Assembly: GCA_019843655.1 (NCBI GenBank) | Contig: JACDQD010000002.1 | Span: 1,188,585 to 1,252,584 of the forward strand | Origin: Lethocerus indicus | Lineage: Eukaryota > Arthropoda > Insecta > Hemiptera > Belostomatidae | Direction: 5' to 3' | DNA: 64,000 nt | Part shown: positions 12,183-24,334 of the stretch, in pieces | How the letters are laid out: each line of letters starts with the position of its first letter | How positions within the stretch are numbered: position 1 is the first letter of the stretch | Translations under genes and position numbers: made by a program | The notes under the pieces: model-generated | Databases searched by the model: none | Seen by the model: only the letters and a program-made list of their open reading frames with translations | What the model was told of the DNA's origin: nothing

Positions 12183-12382
12183 CCTTCTCTGGGGCCTCTT
12201 GGCGTGCTGGTACTGGGGCTGTCCCATGGAGGGTGGCAGGGGGTGGTTCGAGGCCGGCAACTTCCTGAAGTAGAGTTTGAACTCTTCGATGGGCGTGTAG
12301 CTGTTCACTGTCCACGTTATGTTGTAGCTGTCCTTCGATCTGCCTATCGGGTGGCTTCTGAATATGGCGGCGTTCGGTTTTC
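12183..12382 (-). CDS. Internal exon C of the same gene (start of a fibronectin type III domain)
   Basis: This 200-nt exon follows a long T tract ending tttttcag, and the donor gtaaac lies directly after it. Its first two bases (GA) complete the glycine codon left open by exon B, giving the linker ELSG-KPNAAIFRSHPIG. It then encodes SKDSYNITWTVNSYTP and IEEFKLYFRKLP, which match the A-C strands of the FN3 domain that follows the last Ig domain in klingon/CG34353-like proteins. The rest is a variable Pro/Gln/His-rich loop ending RPQRR, in phase 0. If the donor were not used, the frame would run on for 20 codons and stop at TAG at 12123-12125; I think the spliced form is the normal one. The next exon (rest of FN3, then probably a membrane or GPI anchor) is not visible, so it probably lies beyond position 1. 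The intron between B and C is 7,790 bp. Confidence 0.88.
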
Positions 12383-13445
12383 CTGAAAAAAGATAATATA
12401 CATTATATATATATGCATCACGAATGAGATGTTCAATTAATTTCTCTTTATTCCGAATAATTTTAACATAATTTATAATTTTTAAATTGTACAACTTCAG
12501 ATGGTGAAGCAGCCTCGGACGATGAATCCGAACATTTTCAGTAATACTTTCGAATTATTCGTACCAGAAATAATGACTTATAATTATACGAATATTAGGA
12601 GGAAAACGCTCTTGTCGCATTCAATATTAGTTCTGCGCTGAAAATCTAACTGGGAGGGGGGAAAAGCCCCGTTTCGAATTTAAAAAGAAAGCTCGAACGG
12701 ATTCATTACTTTCGGAATAAAAACTTTTTGAATATCGCAAAAAAAAAAAAAACATATCGCCGCCCAACCCCAAACCCAATAAAAATGTCAAAGATAAACA
12801 CGATAAGGCGCGAATAAACTGAAAGAAATTTAATAATCCCGACAAACGATTCAAATGGAAGAACTTTCAATAGAAATCGCTTCCATTCATTGAATGAAGA
12901 CAAACGAGGAACTTTTATTTATATAATGAAACAGAAACCAACTATTTTTAATTAAAATTAGAATTCGATTGGTATATTAGTGGTTGAGATTTTGAACATC
13001 GTATTATTAATATAAATTATTCCTAAAAGTATTCTCTGTACAGTCGCTAATTGAACTATTTGATAAAAGCTAACACCAAGATCCGGTCCCAGATTCCAGA
13101 CCGGTTTGCAATTCTCGTGATCGTACAACAGCAGTGATGCAGTAACTGTATATTACCGGTGAAAATAGGAGCCAGTGCTGAGAGGATGCTTAAATGACTG
13201 TTACTGACTTAAGTAGTAGGTCCATAAATACGAAAAAATACGAACGGTATAGAATTGGGCGTGGGTTGATCTCAATTCGGATCCATAACCCGAAGCGGAT
13301 TATAATATTTTCCCATTGCAAAACATCCCAGTTATGGGTACATCGTGTTTTATAAGTGTCTGAGATGCGGGTCACATCCGGGCCCCGCACGGGAAGTGCG
13401 TAACGAACCGTTCGGCGGGCACATATTGATGCGAAGAGAGAAAAC

Positions 13446-13502
13446 GCCTGGTAGCCAGGGAGGTAGCCAGGCAGGCAGCCAGCAGGCCAGGCAGGCAGGC
13501 AT
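13446..13502. repeat. Imperfect tandem tract of GGCAGGCA / GTAGCCAGG units
   Basis: The sequence ggtagccagggaggtagcca is followed by ggcaggcagccagcaggcca and ggcaggcaggca. It is a local tandem expansion inside the B-C intron. Confidence 0.8.
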
Positions 13503-13753
13503 GAGGCCCCCGGTGTGAAACAAACCGGCGGCGCACCTGTGCCTTGCGTGACGAAACAGCCTCCGGTTTTAATGCGGCGACATTACACGTTACGACCTCT
13601 TCCCGGCTCACACCGGATTGATTATTCGATGTCGGCTAGAAATATCGGTTAATCAGTCCTGAAGTGAAAAGTATTTCCGCGGTATAATTTACTGGTCTCC
13701 CTTCCTCGTTCACTCCTAGACCGGAGCCGTTGTATCTTAAGGACACCGTATTA

Positions 13754-14178
13754 TTGGGTTGGCAACTAAATAATTGCGGAATTCACCAACAAGTGGCGTT
13801 GTACCTATTTTTTTTTTAAGTACGTCAACATCTTTGCGCAGATAAGATTCTTCGATACGTTATTAGTTGGTCCTTTCTGAAACATTCGGTCTTACAAGTA
13901 CGGCAGTATCAATACTGGTTCGCCAAATTCCGGTCGGGAGATTTTTCATTAAAAGATGAGGAGCGCTCTGGACGTCCAGTGGAGGTCGATGATGACCAAA
14001 TAAAGGCCATTATCGATCGCCGTAGTTCGACAAGGGACATTGCAGAGAAGCCGAATGCATCTTATACGTGCATTCGAAACCATCTACGGCTTATCTGTGC
14101 AAAGAGAGTTGACGTACTTAAAAATATGTACAACGCCACTTGTTGGTGAATTCCGCAATTACTTAGTTGTCAACCCAA
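13754..14178 (+). mobile_element. Short mariner derivative 2, flanked by TA
   Basis: The ends are ttgggttggcaactaa and ttagttgtcaacccaa, with TA on both sides (13752-13753 and 14179-14180). The 425-bp element carries a mariner helix-turn-helix remnant on the plus strand. It reads roughly RYQYWFAKFRSGDFSLKDEE, then RSGRPVEVDDDQIKAIIDRR and RDIAEKPNASYTCIRNHLRL, running straight into the right inverted end. The catalytic DDD region is missing. About 90 bp at each end are inverted copies of each other, far more than the roughly 30-bp ends usual for mariner. Confidence 0.9.
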
Positions 14179-17100
14179 TAGTATAGTTGTTGTATTTTAT
14201 CCGTTTACATTTTATCTGCATGAAATGTAATGGAGCCCTCTGTGTCTCTAGCATAATTGGAACTGCGTGCGGAGGCTGTAACAGATGTTTTATAATTTCG
14301 TGTGGAATTTCCATTCCGGGAACAGCGAATTGTTTTCACCAAAGTTGAGAGAGGCCGTCCGGCTAATGCTAATGGATTGCACCAGAGAATTGGGGAGATG
14401 ACAAGTGGCTTATTCAAACTTGAAAAACGGAGTCGGGTAGAAGGCCGGGCCATGTCTTAAAGTAGAGGGAGAAGTATGGGGGAAACAAAGGGAAGAATAC
14501 ATTTTTAGATAAAAGGAAACGAACCGATGGTGTAACGGCGGGGCTTCGATGGGGCCGGGGGGGGGGTGGCGGGGTATTTGAATGCGGCACACTTGCCAAT
14601 TGTGAGTTTCAAAGGTTCGGGCGCCTTATGAATTATTTAAACGAGTTTTCGTAGGCCCGCAGGGGGCGGCCTTTACCCTGTATCCGTGTTAGTCCAGGTA
14701 TATCAGGTATAACCTTTCCGGAACACCTTCGTAGCAGAGGAATTTTCCGCTTGGCTTCAATCGATCGACAACATCGCTTTGGTGGGCGATGAAATACTGT
14801 CGAAAAAGAAAACCGCTATTTAAAACTCCTTTCAATCCACAATTCGCTCCTTGCCCTGAACATTGACTTTCAACGCAGTGGGCAGTTGTTGTGGAACAAA
14901 CCGCCGAATTGTTTAGCAATTTTGGATAGACATATTTGTATTTATATATTCTCAAATTGCGTATCACTCAAAATCTATCACTAACGGAATACCTACCGGT
15001 CTGACCTAGAGCTGGAGGAAACAGACAGATCAAACTTTAAACGCAGAAAAGTTTTCCCTCAGGTACCGATCTCCGGCAGTTTGAGCCTGTAGATCTCACA
15101 TTGGTAGCATAATGCGACATTTAATTGCTTTATTAATTGTGTTTCGAGGGGCCGAAATTCCAATTGAAATCGATTTCGCCCCCTTAAAGAATTTAGAAAA
15201 CATCGGCTTTGATTTTTGGAAAGGGTGAGAAAGAGAGAGACGGAGAAAATTAAAAGTCCGACGACGAAACAAAAAGTAAAGGCGGGGGTGAACTATTGTA
15301 AGAAAAGTACGGGGGGGGGAAAGCCTCTGCTAACGGCCATTCTTTTTATGCGCTTCGAATTGGGCGATTGAATTGAGAAAGTGAATGGGGAGAGAGGAAT
15401 GGATAGAGAGTGAGAGAAGGAGGGAGAGGAACCGGCGGCTCCTGGACCGGGTAGATACCATTCTGGCACTCCTAATGCAATTAAACAAGTTGGGCCCCGC
15501 AAGTTTGTCCAAGCTTTAATAATAAACGTAGCCTCATTTCATTCTCCAATTCCTCCTGCTCCTCCTCCTCCTCCTTATCCACTTCCATCACCCTCACCCT
15601 CTTACTTTGTCTCATTCTACGCCTCAGGTCTTCCGGCTTCGGCTTCAACCTTCGATAGGATTAAAAAAAATATAATACCGAAATATTAAACGTTTAGACT
15701 GAGACAGACGCAAATTCTCGAGACCAATCTCATTATATATGGGCATATCACCACTGTAATCGAGCCTTATAGTGACAGTATTTCTGATTCGATGGAACCA
15801 TCAGTGATTTTTTTCTCCAAATTGACCCCATTGGATAATAAAAATTCCGATAACGAAATATTATGGATTTAGTTAGTGCAGATAGGAGGAGATCCCGGTC
15901 TCGTTACACCTTGGCAGACGGCCACTCTGTAATTGCCAGCAAGGGGGGGGGGCTTTAGTGTAACCTTTTGGCGGGAAGGATTACGGGACAAACTACGAGC
16001 GGGAGGAGCTCGTAGGAAAGCCCGTTATACTAATTAGAATTCAGTTCGTTAGTTTGTTCCGTCAGTACTGGCGTGTATAATAAGGGCCCCGCCACCTGGG
16101 GGGGGCGGGGTTGAAGGAAGTAATTAAAGCGAAATTCGGGCGAGTCACGAGCCCGATTTTTCAATTAGAAATTTTAAACCGAATCAAAGAACTGGAACTA
16201 GCCCACTGAATTAAATCCATTCTATATAGACGGAGCGATTTCATTTATCCGAATATTTGCTTCAGGCTGATGTATTTCGGGGCTGCTTTTAGGTATATTG
16301 CATTTTCGCTGGAATTGGGGTCACGCGGGCAATTCCATGCCTTGTGTTGTTAACGCGGCCTATACATATATATATATATATATAATAAGACGTGGAAATG
16401 TTTTGGCAGGTGTCGATCAACTGGAATTGCCGTTTGGGACTGTTGTACCGCATGCGTGAAATTATGCCCGGACGAAAATCTGCTTCGTGTCGACTTTGGC
16501 TCTATATTAGGTTGGGTTCGTCTGCCGTTCGGGCCCCGGATCTCAGTACAGATCGTGTATCCTGCAGGTGAAACATTATACGACATATCAGGTCAACTAG
16601 AAGATGACAATCAATACTGTGCTTAGTTGTTTGCACGGTTAAATCGTGTTCGTTTTAAAGTTTCTCAATTGTGGTACGGTACAAAACCGATGGAAATTCT
16701 GTTTGGCGAGGCCTAGAAATCTTCTTATAGTCGGGACACTAAAAAACGGGACGAGGTTGAACTGCATCAACGCGTTTTCAAATTCAGTTCTTTCGGTCGG
16801 TTGGTATCGGGCTGCAACAGTGAATCGCGAGTTAACATCGCGAGTTTCCCTCGGAAAATGACGAAATCTGTGACGGACACTTTTTCGATTATTGACCGAG
16901 CCCTACAGTGAATAGTGCACGTCGGGCGCACGTACAATTTTCACCGCGAAAGCGCTAAAGTTGATATTCCGATGTACCCCAGCCAATAGATCCCCGCAGT
17001 TTCGTCGTGACGAAATTGTGGATCGAACGGTTTGTGTGGGGACGACTCAAACTCAGCAGGTAACTATTTGGACGGTGGACGAAAATGTTAATTCGTTTTA

Positions 17101-20100
17101 AAGAAATTGTTACACTCGTGAAGTCCTGAAATGGGTCTCGTCCGTGTGAAGCTGAGAAGAAAGGATTCGTGAGAAGCCGTGGGCCAACTCAATTGAATTA
17201 AATTGGGTGAAATTTAAATGGAATTGAATATGAAATTACGGTTCGATTTTCAGTATAGACGACGATCATTGATTGACCGGTTTGGACAAAATGAGTACGC
17301 GATGAATACAAAGCGTTGGCCTCAAACTAGTTCAAATTCCCTGGTCATTTTTTTTGTTCAGTTTATTAATAAATTCGGTCGCTCGCAGAGGACCCGATCT
17401 CGTAGCGAGGGATATTCACTAAGTGGACAATTAATTTGAACACAATTAAAGTTTCAATTTGGAGAAAGGACGCCGATGACTGTTCGACTGTTTCGTCGAT
17501 TTGTTTTACACCTTTCAAATTATACCGGTCGGAGGCGGTGCTCGTCTTGTTTCTTGCTTCATTAAGACTTTCCGGCTTTCCTTCTTTTCCCCGCTTCGCT
17601 AATTTATACTTTCCTGTTCCCACTCCTTCCCGCCCCTTCCTTCTCGGCCCGATCTGTCCGACCGGAAAATTTTAATTACCGCTTTTTTTTACGCCTTCTC
17701 CCCCTTCCCCTTTCGCGCCCCTCTCTTCCCCCCTTTCATTTCAAAGGGGAACTTATTGAAATTTCATTTTCGGCACTCCCTTTTTGAATCTGAAAACCGG
17801 GTTAAGACGCGAACCCGATAATTGGCAAGAATCGTTGTTCGATTTGATACCCTTCAGTTCGGTTCATTCTCCTCCCTCTTTTCCGTATTTATCCATCGGG
17901 TAAGCGATTTCTCGGGGATAACTTCTACTAAGATATTCTGCGACGAAACACGATATAATACAATATACATAAATACGGTATTAATTCTGAAAGTATTTAT
18001 AATAACATACTATTTCAACTCGTTTAAAATAGCGTTTTACGAAATACCATCATTCATTATCTAATAATAATAATTTTCTGCCACACTTATGTAACGAAAT
18101 ATATAAAGAAGGAGAGATTTATTCTGTGCCTAGCCTTAAGTAAGGAACAGATGCCGACGATAGTGATCAGTGAAGATACCCTCCTAATGGTAGTGAAATG
18201 AAACTCTGCCGCCGGTTATATCGACAGTGTTCACGACAGTTTCCCTCCGGAACAGTGTTCCCGAACGCCTTTCTCTGTTGGCCGGTCACTGGATAAGAGA
18301 GAAACCAGGAGTGGAAAAATCCGGGGTTGTCACGTAAGTGGGCCATTACAGGAACAATTTAGGCCGGGTGGTCAAATTGCCGAATCGCATGCGCTACAGG
18401 CCGGAGAGTTATGTTAAGTAAGTAATTCACTCCCTTTTTGGATATGGCGTCGTCAGCCCCGCCGACCTTATCTTCGGCTTATAAGATCGATGCATTCAGG
18501 AGTACCATTAGAGCGAACGCTTCCCATTTTCCGCCACTCCGCCCATTCGGGCCGAACAGCCGAGGAAACCTACATTTTTCCGGTTCTTCAAAACGGTTCG
18601 GTCGATTTTTCCCCAGCGCTAACTGTCAATGATAGAAAACTGGAGGAATATAACGGGAGAACCAACGGCTATGTAAATAATATATTTTTATTTTTGACAT
18701 CCACTCCATTCTGTCCCGTGATCACACATTAATAGAGATAAAGTGTACGATGACTTAGTACTTGTGTTTAGTGGCGAAAAGCCGAAATCGGTACTAGCTT
18801 GGGGAAAAATAATCGAGTGATAAGACTGATATTATATTTCGGCTGAGGACGACCGATTATATTTTACACTCTACTGAAGATAATGTAGGACCCGTGTTAT
18901 GTGCCAAGTTGATTAAGATTTTCCCTCCAGGGTACTTTGCCCCCTAATCGAGGAAAAGCAACCCTAATTTACTTAAGGGGCCCTCAATGTGATAATCTGA
19001 AAGGGCCATATCACTGTGCAGTATTGAAACCAAAAATTACACGAATAATATCGTGAATCCTGGCTCCCTACAAATAACTGCAATGGAAACGTATATTTAT
19101 TGAGAGAGGTGGGATTTTAAATTTAAAAACTTCGGTCGAAACCCTACTTAATAACTGACAAAACGTGCACCTCAAAAGGAAGTAGCCATATGATTTGAAT
19201 ATATCGAATAAAAATACGAAATAAAAAAAGGGAAGCCAGTGGGTTTTTGCTCTGTTATTCTCAGCTCGTTACTCGTGTAACAACTTGTGTTGTTACTCAA
19301 GTAGAACATCAACGGGCGCTCGTTTTACACAGTTGTGGCAAAATGAGTTGAAAAGCTAAAAATTTAAACGAGGGATTATCTCGGGTATTAAACCGCTACA
19401 CCTCGTTCAAAAGGGGGGGACAACTCCCCCTAATAAAAATTACAGCATTCCATTTTGTTCTACAGTATCCATTTCAACTGTCCAATACAAATTTCTCGAT
19501 CCGAACCAGATTTAACGAAATAGAGCAATAATGATTTCGTGAAAATAAATCTAGGAAATCGTTATAAACCGTAATAAATGGAAGGGGATATCTCATCCTT
19601 TATGCGCCGCCGGTCCGAATTCTTTTTTATGCCGGTCAGAGCGATTGGAATTCGCGAAATGTTTTGGCTTCCGATAAAGCTTTATTGACTTCGAGTTCTG
19701 AATAAATAATCTCTTTTTATATTGTCCAATCTCTCCACCTCTCTCTCTGTCATCCGGGCCGGCGGCGATGGAATCTTCAATAAAAAAAAAAAAAAATCAT
19801 CACGAATCGCGGCGGTTCAATTAATGTCCAGAATGCGGACAGTTCGTATTTATAAAAAAATTTTTAAGACGCTTTCCACCCTTCTGTAGAGGGAAAATAT
19901 TTGCACCTACTCCGCCTTTCGGCCGATGCCCGAATTTTCGACTCCGATCCCCAGGCCCGTATTTTGTTGGGCCGGATGAATTTTTCAGATTCCGAATCGA
20001 ACGCGGTCCGTTGTTCTTTTTGGGAATATTCTTGAAAAATATTCGGATTCGGATACGTGTGGGGGGAGGGGGACAGTTTACGTGTCGTGGCTAAATATCA

Positions 20101-20172
20101 AATACCAGCTACATTTCCACGCTAAAAGTATACGATGTAATTAAAACTGCATCGACGATTACTTTTCCATAC

Positions 20173-20347
20173 CTGATAGTTCGAGGTACTGCCTAGTTTT
20201 TCCGATATTGTTGTCAGCGAGGCAGGAGTAGTTACCGAAGTCGGAGGACTGCACTTTCCTGATGATGAGCGTGTGCCGGCTGCCCCTCACCTCGGTTATC
20301 CTCCTCTCAGTAGTGTCCAGCCTCAGAGTGTCCCTGTACCACACCAC
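20173..20347 (-). CDS. Internal exon B of the same Ig-superfamily gene (Ig domain, second half)
   Basis: This 175-nt exon follows the acceptor ttgttcgcag and ends at the donor gtatgg. It starts in phase 0, matching the end of exon A, and leaves one base (G) at its 3' end. It encodes 58 residues beginning VVWYRDTLRLDTTERR. These include the core Ig tryptophan (VVWY), the HTLIIRKVQ strand, the DFGNYSC motif carrying the F-strand cysteine, and the end of the G strand (QYLELSG). With exon A this makes a complete C-W-DxGxYxC immunoglobulin signature. The joined reading ADPPAE-VVWYRD is what the klingon/lachesin-like family shows at this point. The GTG at its 5' edge is an internal valine, not a start codon. 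The intron separating it from exon A is 23,469 bp. Confidence 0.96.
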
Positions 20348-20429
20348 CTGCGAACAAAAGGATATTCAATTGGCCTGTATTTCAGCGGAGAATTTCACGG
20401 GAAATCTCTAGGCCTTCAGCCTTCAGCGT

Positions 20430-20596
20430 TAAGGATGTGGAGCGAAGGACTTTCTATTGGAATCTCTGGATGCACGCGATGTTGAATATTCATTTCGGTC
20501 CAATTGGTTTGTTGGGTAAAGTCAATTTCGATGTCAGTTTTAGTAACGACCTTAATAGTTCATATTTACGGTTCAAGTCGATCGTTTTCAGTCCTG
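20430..20596 (-). mobile_element. Diverged Jockey-type LINE fragment, copy C
   Basis: The plus strand aaggatgtggagcgaaggac, followed by tggaatctctggatgcacgc and further on gatcgttttcagtcctgttc, aligns by eye with copies A and B. The identity is clearly lower, so this is an older insertion. It lies only about 80 bp from exon B, on the intron side. No frame is preserved. Confidence 0.55.
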
Positions 20597-22789
20597 TTCA
20601 GTTTTTCGAGGTGTCGACTTCGATTGATCGAAGTTTGAAAAAACGAATGCGAGTTTCCTCGAAAAAAAGGATTGATCCGATGCTTTAAAGCAGTGGCCGA
20701 GCCTAGGAGCCGCTAAAAACACCGGACTTTCATAAAGGTGAACAAAACGCCGGCGTTTTTCGCCATTCATCACAATACGTTGTGGGGCTTAGCTTTCCTT
20801 TTTTTTTTTTTTTAGATTGTATTATGCTTCCCCTGTATTTTTTTGTTAACGGGCGCAAAATAGAAAAGAAGGGGTGGGTATTGGCGGGTGGGGGTGGGCG
20901 GTATTATATTTCCAAGGCCCTTTATCGAGCCCTCGACTGGGGCAGAAATAATTCGGTTATGCGAACAATCAGTTACGTTATTTGAACAATTTTTTCACTT
21001 TATTAACCCCCAGGGCTATTCGCGGGGGTAACTGAAAATTACCCTGGGGTCATTGTTCCTGCGGACCACACTTATTTAACGTCGAAAATTAACAGCTATA
21101 GCCGAGCTTAAGATTCATTCTTCTCTATCAATTAAACGATAGGGCTCATCGTACATTTAGGGTTCACACGAAAACTTCAACTGGGGGAAGGTTTGTAGGG
21201 CGAGTGGCAAACTGGTCGAACTGAAGCTGTAAAGGGGGCGATTACACAATTTCTTTACCTACATAAAAATGGATAATGTTAGGTTTCAGTTTCTCTTTAT
21301 ATTTTAAGAGATCTCTAAGTCAAAACGAATGTAACGAAAATTAAGAAGGATACGATAAATTTACAGAAATATGAACACGATCATAAATGGGCACAGTTTA
21401 CCTTTTCAATTACGATTTTTCAGATATAATTTAGTAATTTAATCGGCCGCGTATATTTGAAACAACAATGTTCACTTCTGCTATTCTTGTTACGTAGAAC
21501 TGTGTAAAGAGTTTATTTCGCTGTAAGAAGAAAGGAAACAAAGCTGACTTCAAGGACATCCCATATTTGCGAAGGGAGGGCTGGGGTTGGGGGTTCGTTT
21601 TTGTGTGGGCCTCGATTTACAGGGGTTGTTTCGATCTAGGGGGGGAAGGGGGGGGGCAGAATGAAGTCGAACAAGCGCGGGCTTTGAATAGCGGTCAAGT
21701 CCGAAGTCCCTCAGATACAGAGTGTACACCAGTCGTATACTGGAACCCCCCCCCCCACCCCCGAAACCCTTCACCAACCATTGGCTCTTCACCCGGGCAC
21801 CATCCACTAAACCGGGGGTAGCTCCCACCCCCACCGAGAAGACCCCCCGATCACGCGAACAACACAGTTTTTTTATTTACATCCTATGTCTTTCGGCCTC
21901 GGCCGTTCACTATTCCGGATTTCAGGAACGGTATCATCTAAATGATTCGATTATTTTCAGGCTTATATTGTACAGGAATTGTTCTTAGTATATAAAATCA
22001 CACCGTCGATTCAAGGCAACCAACTGACTATCTTCAAATTTAAACCGATCAACACACTTAAGTACCCCTTTTGAGTATTATCGGAATGGAACGAAGACTC
22101 GGGTCGATTTCCAAAACTATTCGAACTAACATCTTCTATAATCGATCCTGCCAACTCAAATTTGTCTGCAACGATTGTTCTACTGATATATTTAGGTTGT
22201 TGAGTTTGAACATGGTTTTCCTTGTGTTTCCGAACGTGTGCATTGGACGTTGAGCACATCTCTATATTTTGTCGTATTCCTTCGCCATTTCTCTGTGAGG
22301 GGAATTGAGTTTTTCACGAACGTGTTACAAAATGTATAAAATCGAAGTAGATACATTTCAGTCAGTTTCCTTGGGCCAGACATTGAGGAGAGCCCATAGG
22401 GGCTCAAAAACTGTTTTCTCAACTTTCAAGGTTCGGATTGCGTGATTCCAACTTTTAATCAAATTGGGGCCTTGGCTGTTGATAATGCTGGGGGGCGGGG
22501 CGGGCGGTGCGGAGGGAGTTTCGGTCTAAGGGGTTGGTGTGAGGGATTTTGTGAATTTGTATTTTCTGAACGACGTGCCACAACTTACGTTCGGGCTGTT
22601 AGGGAACTCCGTCGATAAAGGAGTTGCCCAAAGTTCGGACTACCTAAAATTAGTTTCACTTTCGATTGTTCGAGTGTTTGTTTTTAAACATGACAACCTG
22701 GTGAACAATCAAAGGGCAACGTCGGTTAATATATTTGGGATAAACGTTTTTAAGTCTTAATAATACCATTTAATGAATATATTATATAA

Positions 22790-23345
22790 CCCCTTATAAC
22801 AATGTCGACCACAATACCACATTGACAGTGTACAGAGGATACCGTAACTATCACAATCGTAACATGTTGAACCTTCAGTATGGTATTGGAAATTATAAAT
22901 TTTGTATTATACTCTGTGAAATATTTTCTATACAGGACATCGGTGATTATTTCATGAATCTACATCTTCCACATTCTTTTTATTATACCCTTAACGAAAT
23001 TACACTTTAGAACATTGTCTTGGCAAAAAAACACAAAATTAATCGAAATATTTATTTTAATTTTGGATTTTGATTTTCGGAAAGCGGCTCAGAAGAAAGT
23101 GATAATTATAGTAGTGATTCTGAAAATAGTTCAGAAGATGGATCAACTTTTTCTTTTGGTGGACAATTTTGATATACTGCGCTTTTGTTCCGTGGAAAAA
23201 GTTCTATATTTTATACTCGAATAAATAAGTGTTATAGCTTACAATCCTATGTAAATGATAAATATCGATAAAACGATTTTTTTCTCTTAGCTTTCACATT
23301 GTTATTTTCAATTCTCGAATTAACTCGAGCGCACAAGTTAAGGGG
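22790..23345 (+). mobile_element. piggyBac-like element at a TTAA-type site
   Basis: The right end is aagttaagggg followed by TTAA (23346-23349). The left end is CCCCTTATAACAATG preceded by ATAA (22786-22789), a one-base change from TTAA. Reversed, the right end reads CCCCTTAACTTGTGC, so the first seven bases of the termini agree. TTAA targets with CCC-initial termini are the hallmark of piggyBac. At about 23075-23145 a plus frame reads SESGSEESDNYSSDSENSSE, the Ser/Glu/Asp-rich composition seen near piggyBac transposase N-termini. The catalytic region is absent, so it is a 556-bp deletion derivative. Confidence 0.62.
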
Positions 23346-23864
23346 TTAAATACGTACTATTTTTTATTTCCTTATTTTAGGGTATATTTTTTTGAGATTG
23401 AATTCAAATTAAAGTTCTCCGAAATTATGTAAAATTCTATCTGGAACATCCCGCGATTTAAGAAAAAGTAATAAACCGAACTTCGAATGAGTTTGTTTCA
23501 ATAAATCATAAACAATACATTATTACGTGTTATGATGTGTAAACGCTGTGTTATTTGTAGATTGCGATCTTTATGGTTTTTTTACAACTGCCCGAACCGC
23601 CGGCAGATTTCCGCATTACGCGCGCTTAAAGGATAGAATTTTTTATACCCTACATATTGTTTTTATTTGTTCTCGTTCTACCGCAGAGCTGCCAATCATC
23701 CCTTTTATACCGGCCCGCGTTATTCTGTCAGTCCATATCCCTGTTATTTTTTTTGTTCCTTTTTGTTGTTTTCTACCTTTTTTTTTCACTCATCTCACTC
23801 CGACCGCATCTCTTGACATTCCAATATCTGCGCCCTGTCAACATTTGCTCGTTCCAACTGTCTA

Positions 23865-23867
<3 letters not shown>

Positions 23868-23912
<45 letters not shown>

Positions 23913-23930
23913 TCTCCCTCTCTCTCCCTT
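23868..23930. repeat. (CT)n array
   Basis: This is an uninterrupted CT run followed by CTCC-type imperfect units. The Leu/Ser-repeat reading frames (about 23548-24118) are artefacts of this tract. Confidence 0.95.
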
Positions 23931-24173
23931 TCACTCCCACCCCTCTTGAGCCTAGGACACGCCAAACGGGATTGACTGAATCAAAAAAGTCCTATCTCGC
24001 CGAGGACAACTGTGCGAACACCGGGGGTGTCCTGCAACCCCCAACCCTAGGGGTTGCACAAAGAATATTACCGTACAAAAGCTCTACTCCGATAATTACA
24101 CTATTGGACAGATTGTAGAAAAATACCCTGACAAATAATGAGTTGATAAATGTGTTCAAACATCCACTTTATA

Positions 24174-24334
24174 TTGGGTTGGCAACTGAATAATTGCGGA
24201 TTCTTCTCATCTTCTTATGTCGCGCATTTTTTGGTTTGGGACGAATATAGTTGGCGTGTAATAAACATTTCAGAATATTTCATAGGTTTGAAGTCCTAGC
24301 GACGAAACCCGCAATGACTTAGTTGCCGATCCAA
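24174..24334. mobile_element. Miniature mariner remnant (161 bp), flanked by TA
   Basis: The left end ttgggttggcaactgaataa and the right end tgacttagttgccgatccaa are diverged inverted mariner termini, flanked by TA at 24172-24173 and 24335-24336. The interior does not match the other three copies. Its right half (gaagtcctagcgacgaaacc) looks like the 3' untranslated end of a mellifera-type mariner. No coding remnant is left. Confidence 0.75.

Larger units (their letters stand above)
12383..20172 (-). other. Intron between exons B and C (7,790 bp)
   Basis: It runs from the donor gtatgg at 20172 to the acceptor tttttcag ending at 12383. It contains mariner derivative 2, a GGCAG/CAGCC-type tandem tract (about 13446-13502), G-runs at 15311-15319 and 15943-15952, a short (TA)n near 16367-16383 and a T-rich pyrimidine stretch near 17580-17740. 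The remainder is unremarkable AT-rich sequence. Confidence 0.85.

Noticed and set aside
20273..20485. Plus-strand frame opposite exon B
   Set aside because: It is the antisense shadow of a real minus-strand exon.
23548..24118. Long Leu/Ser-rich plus-strand frames of 133 and 153 residues
   Set aside because: They are opened by the (CT)n microsatellite and T-rich sequence; there is no domain or coding signal outside the repeat.
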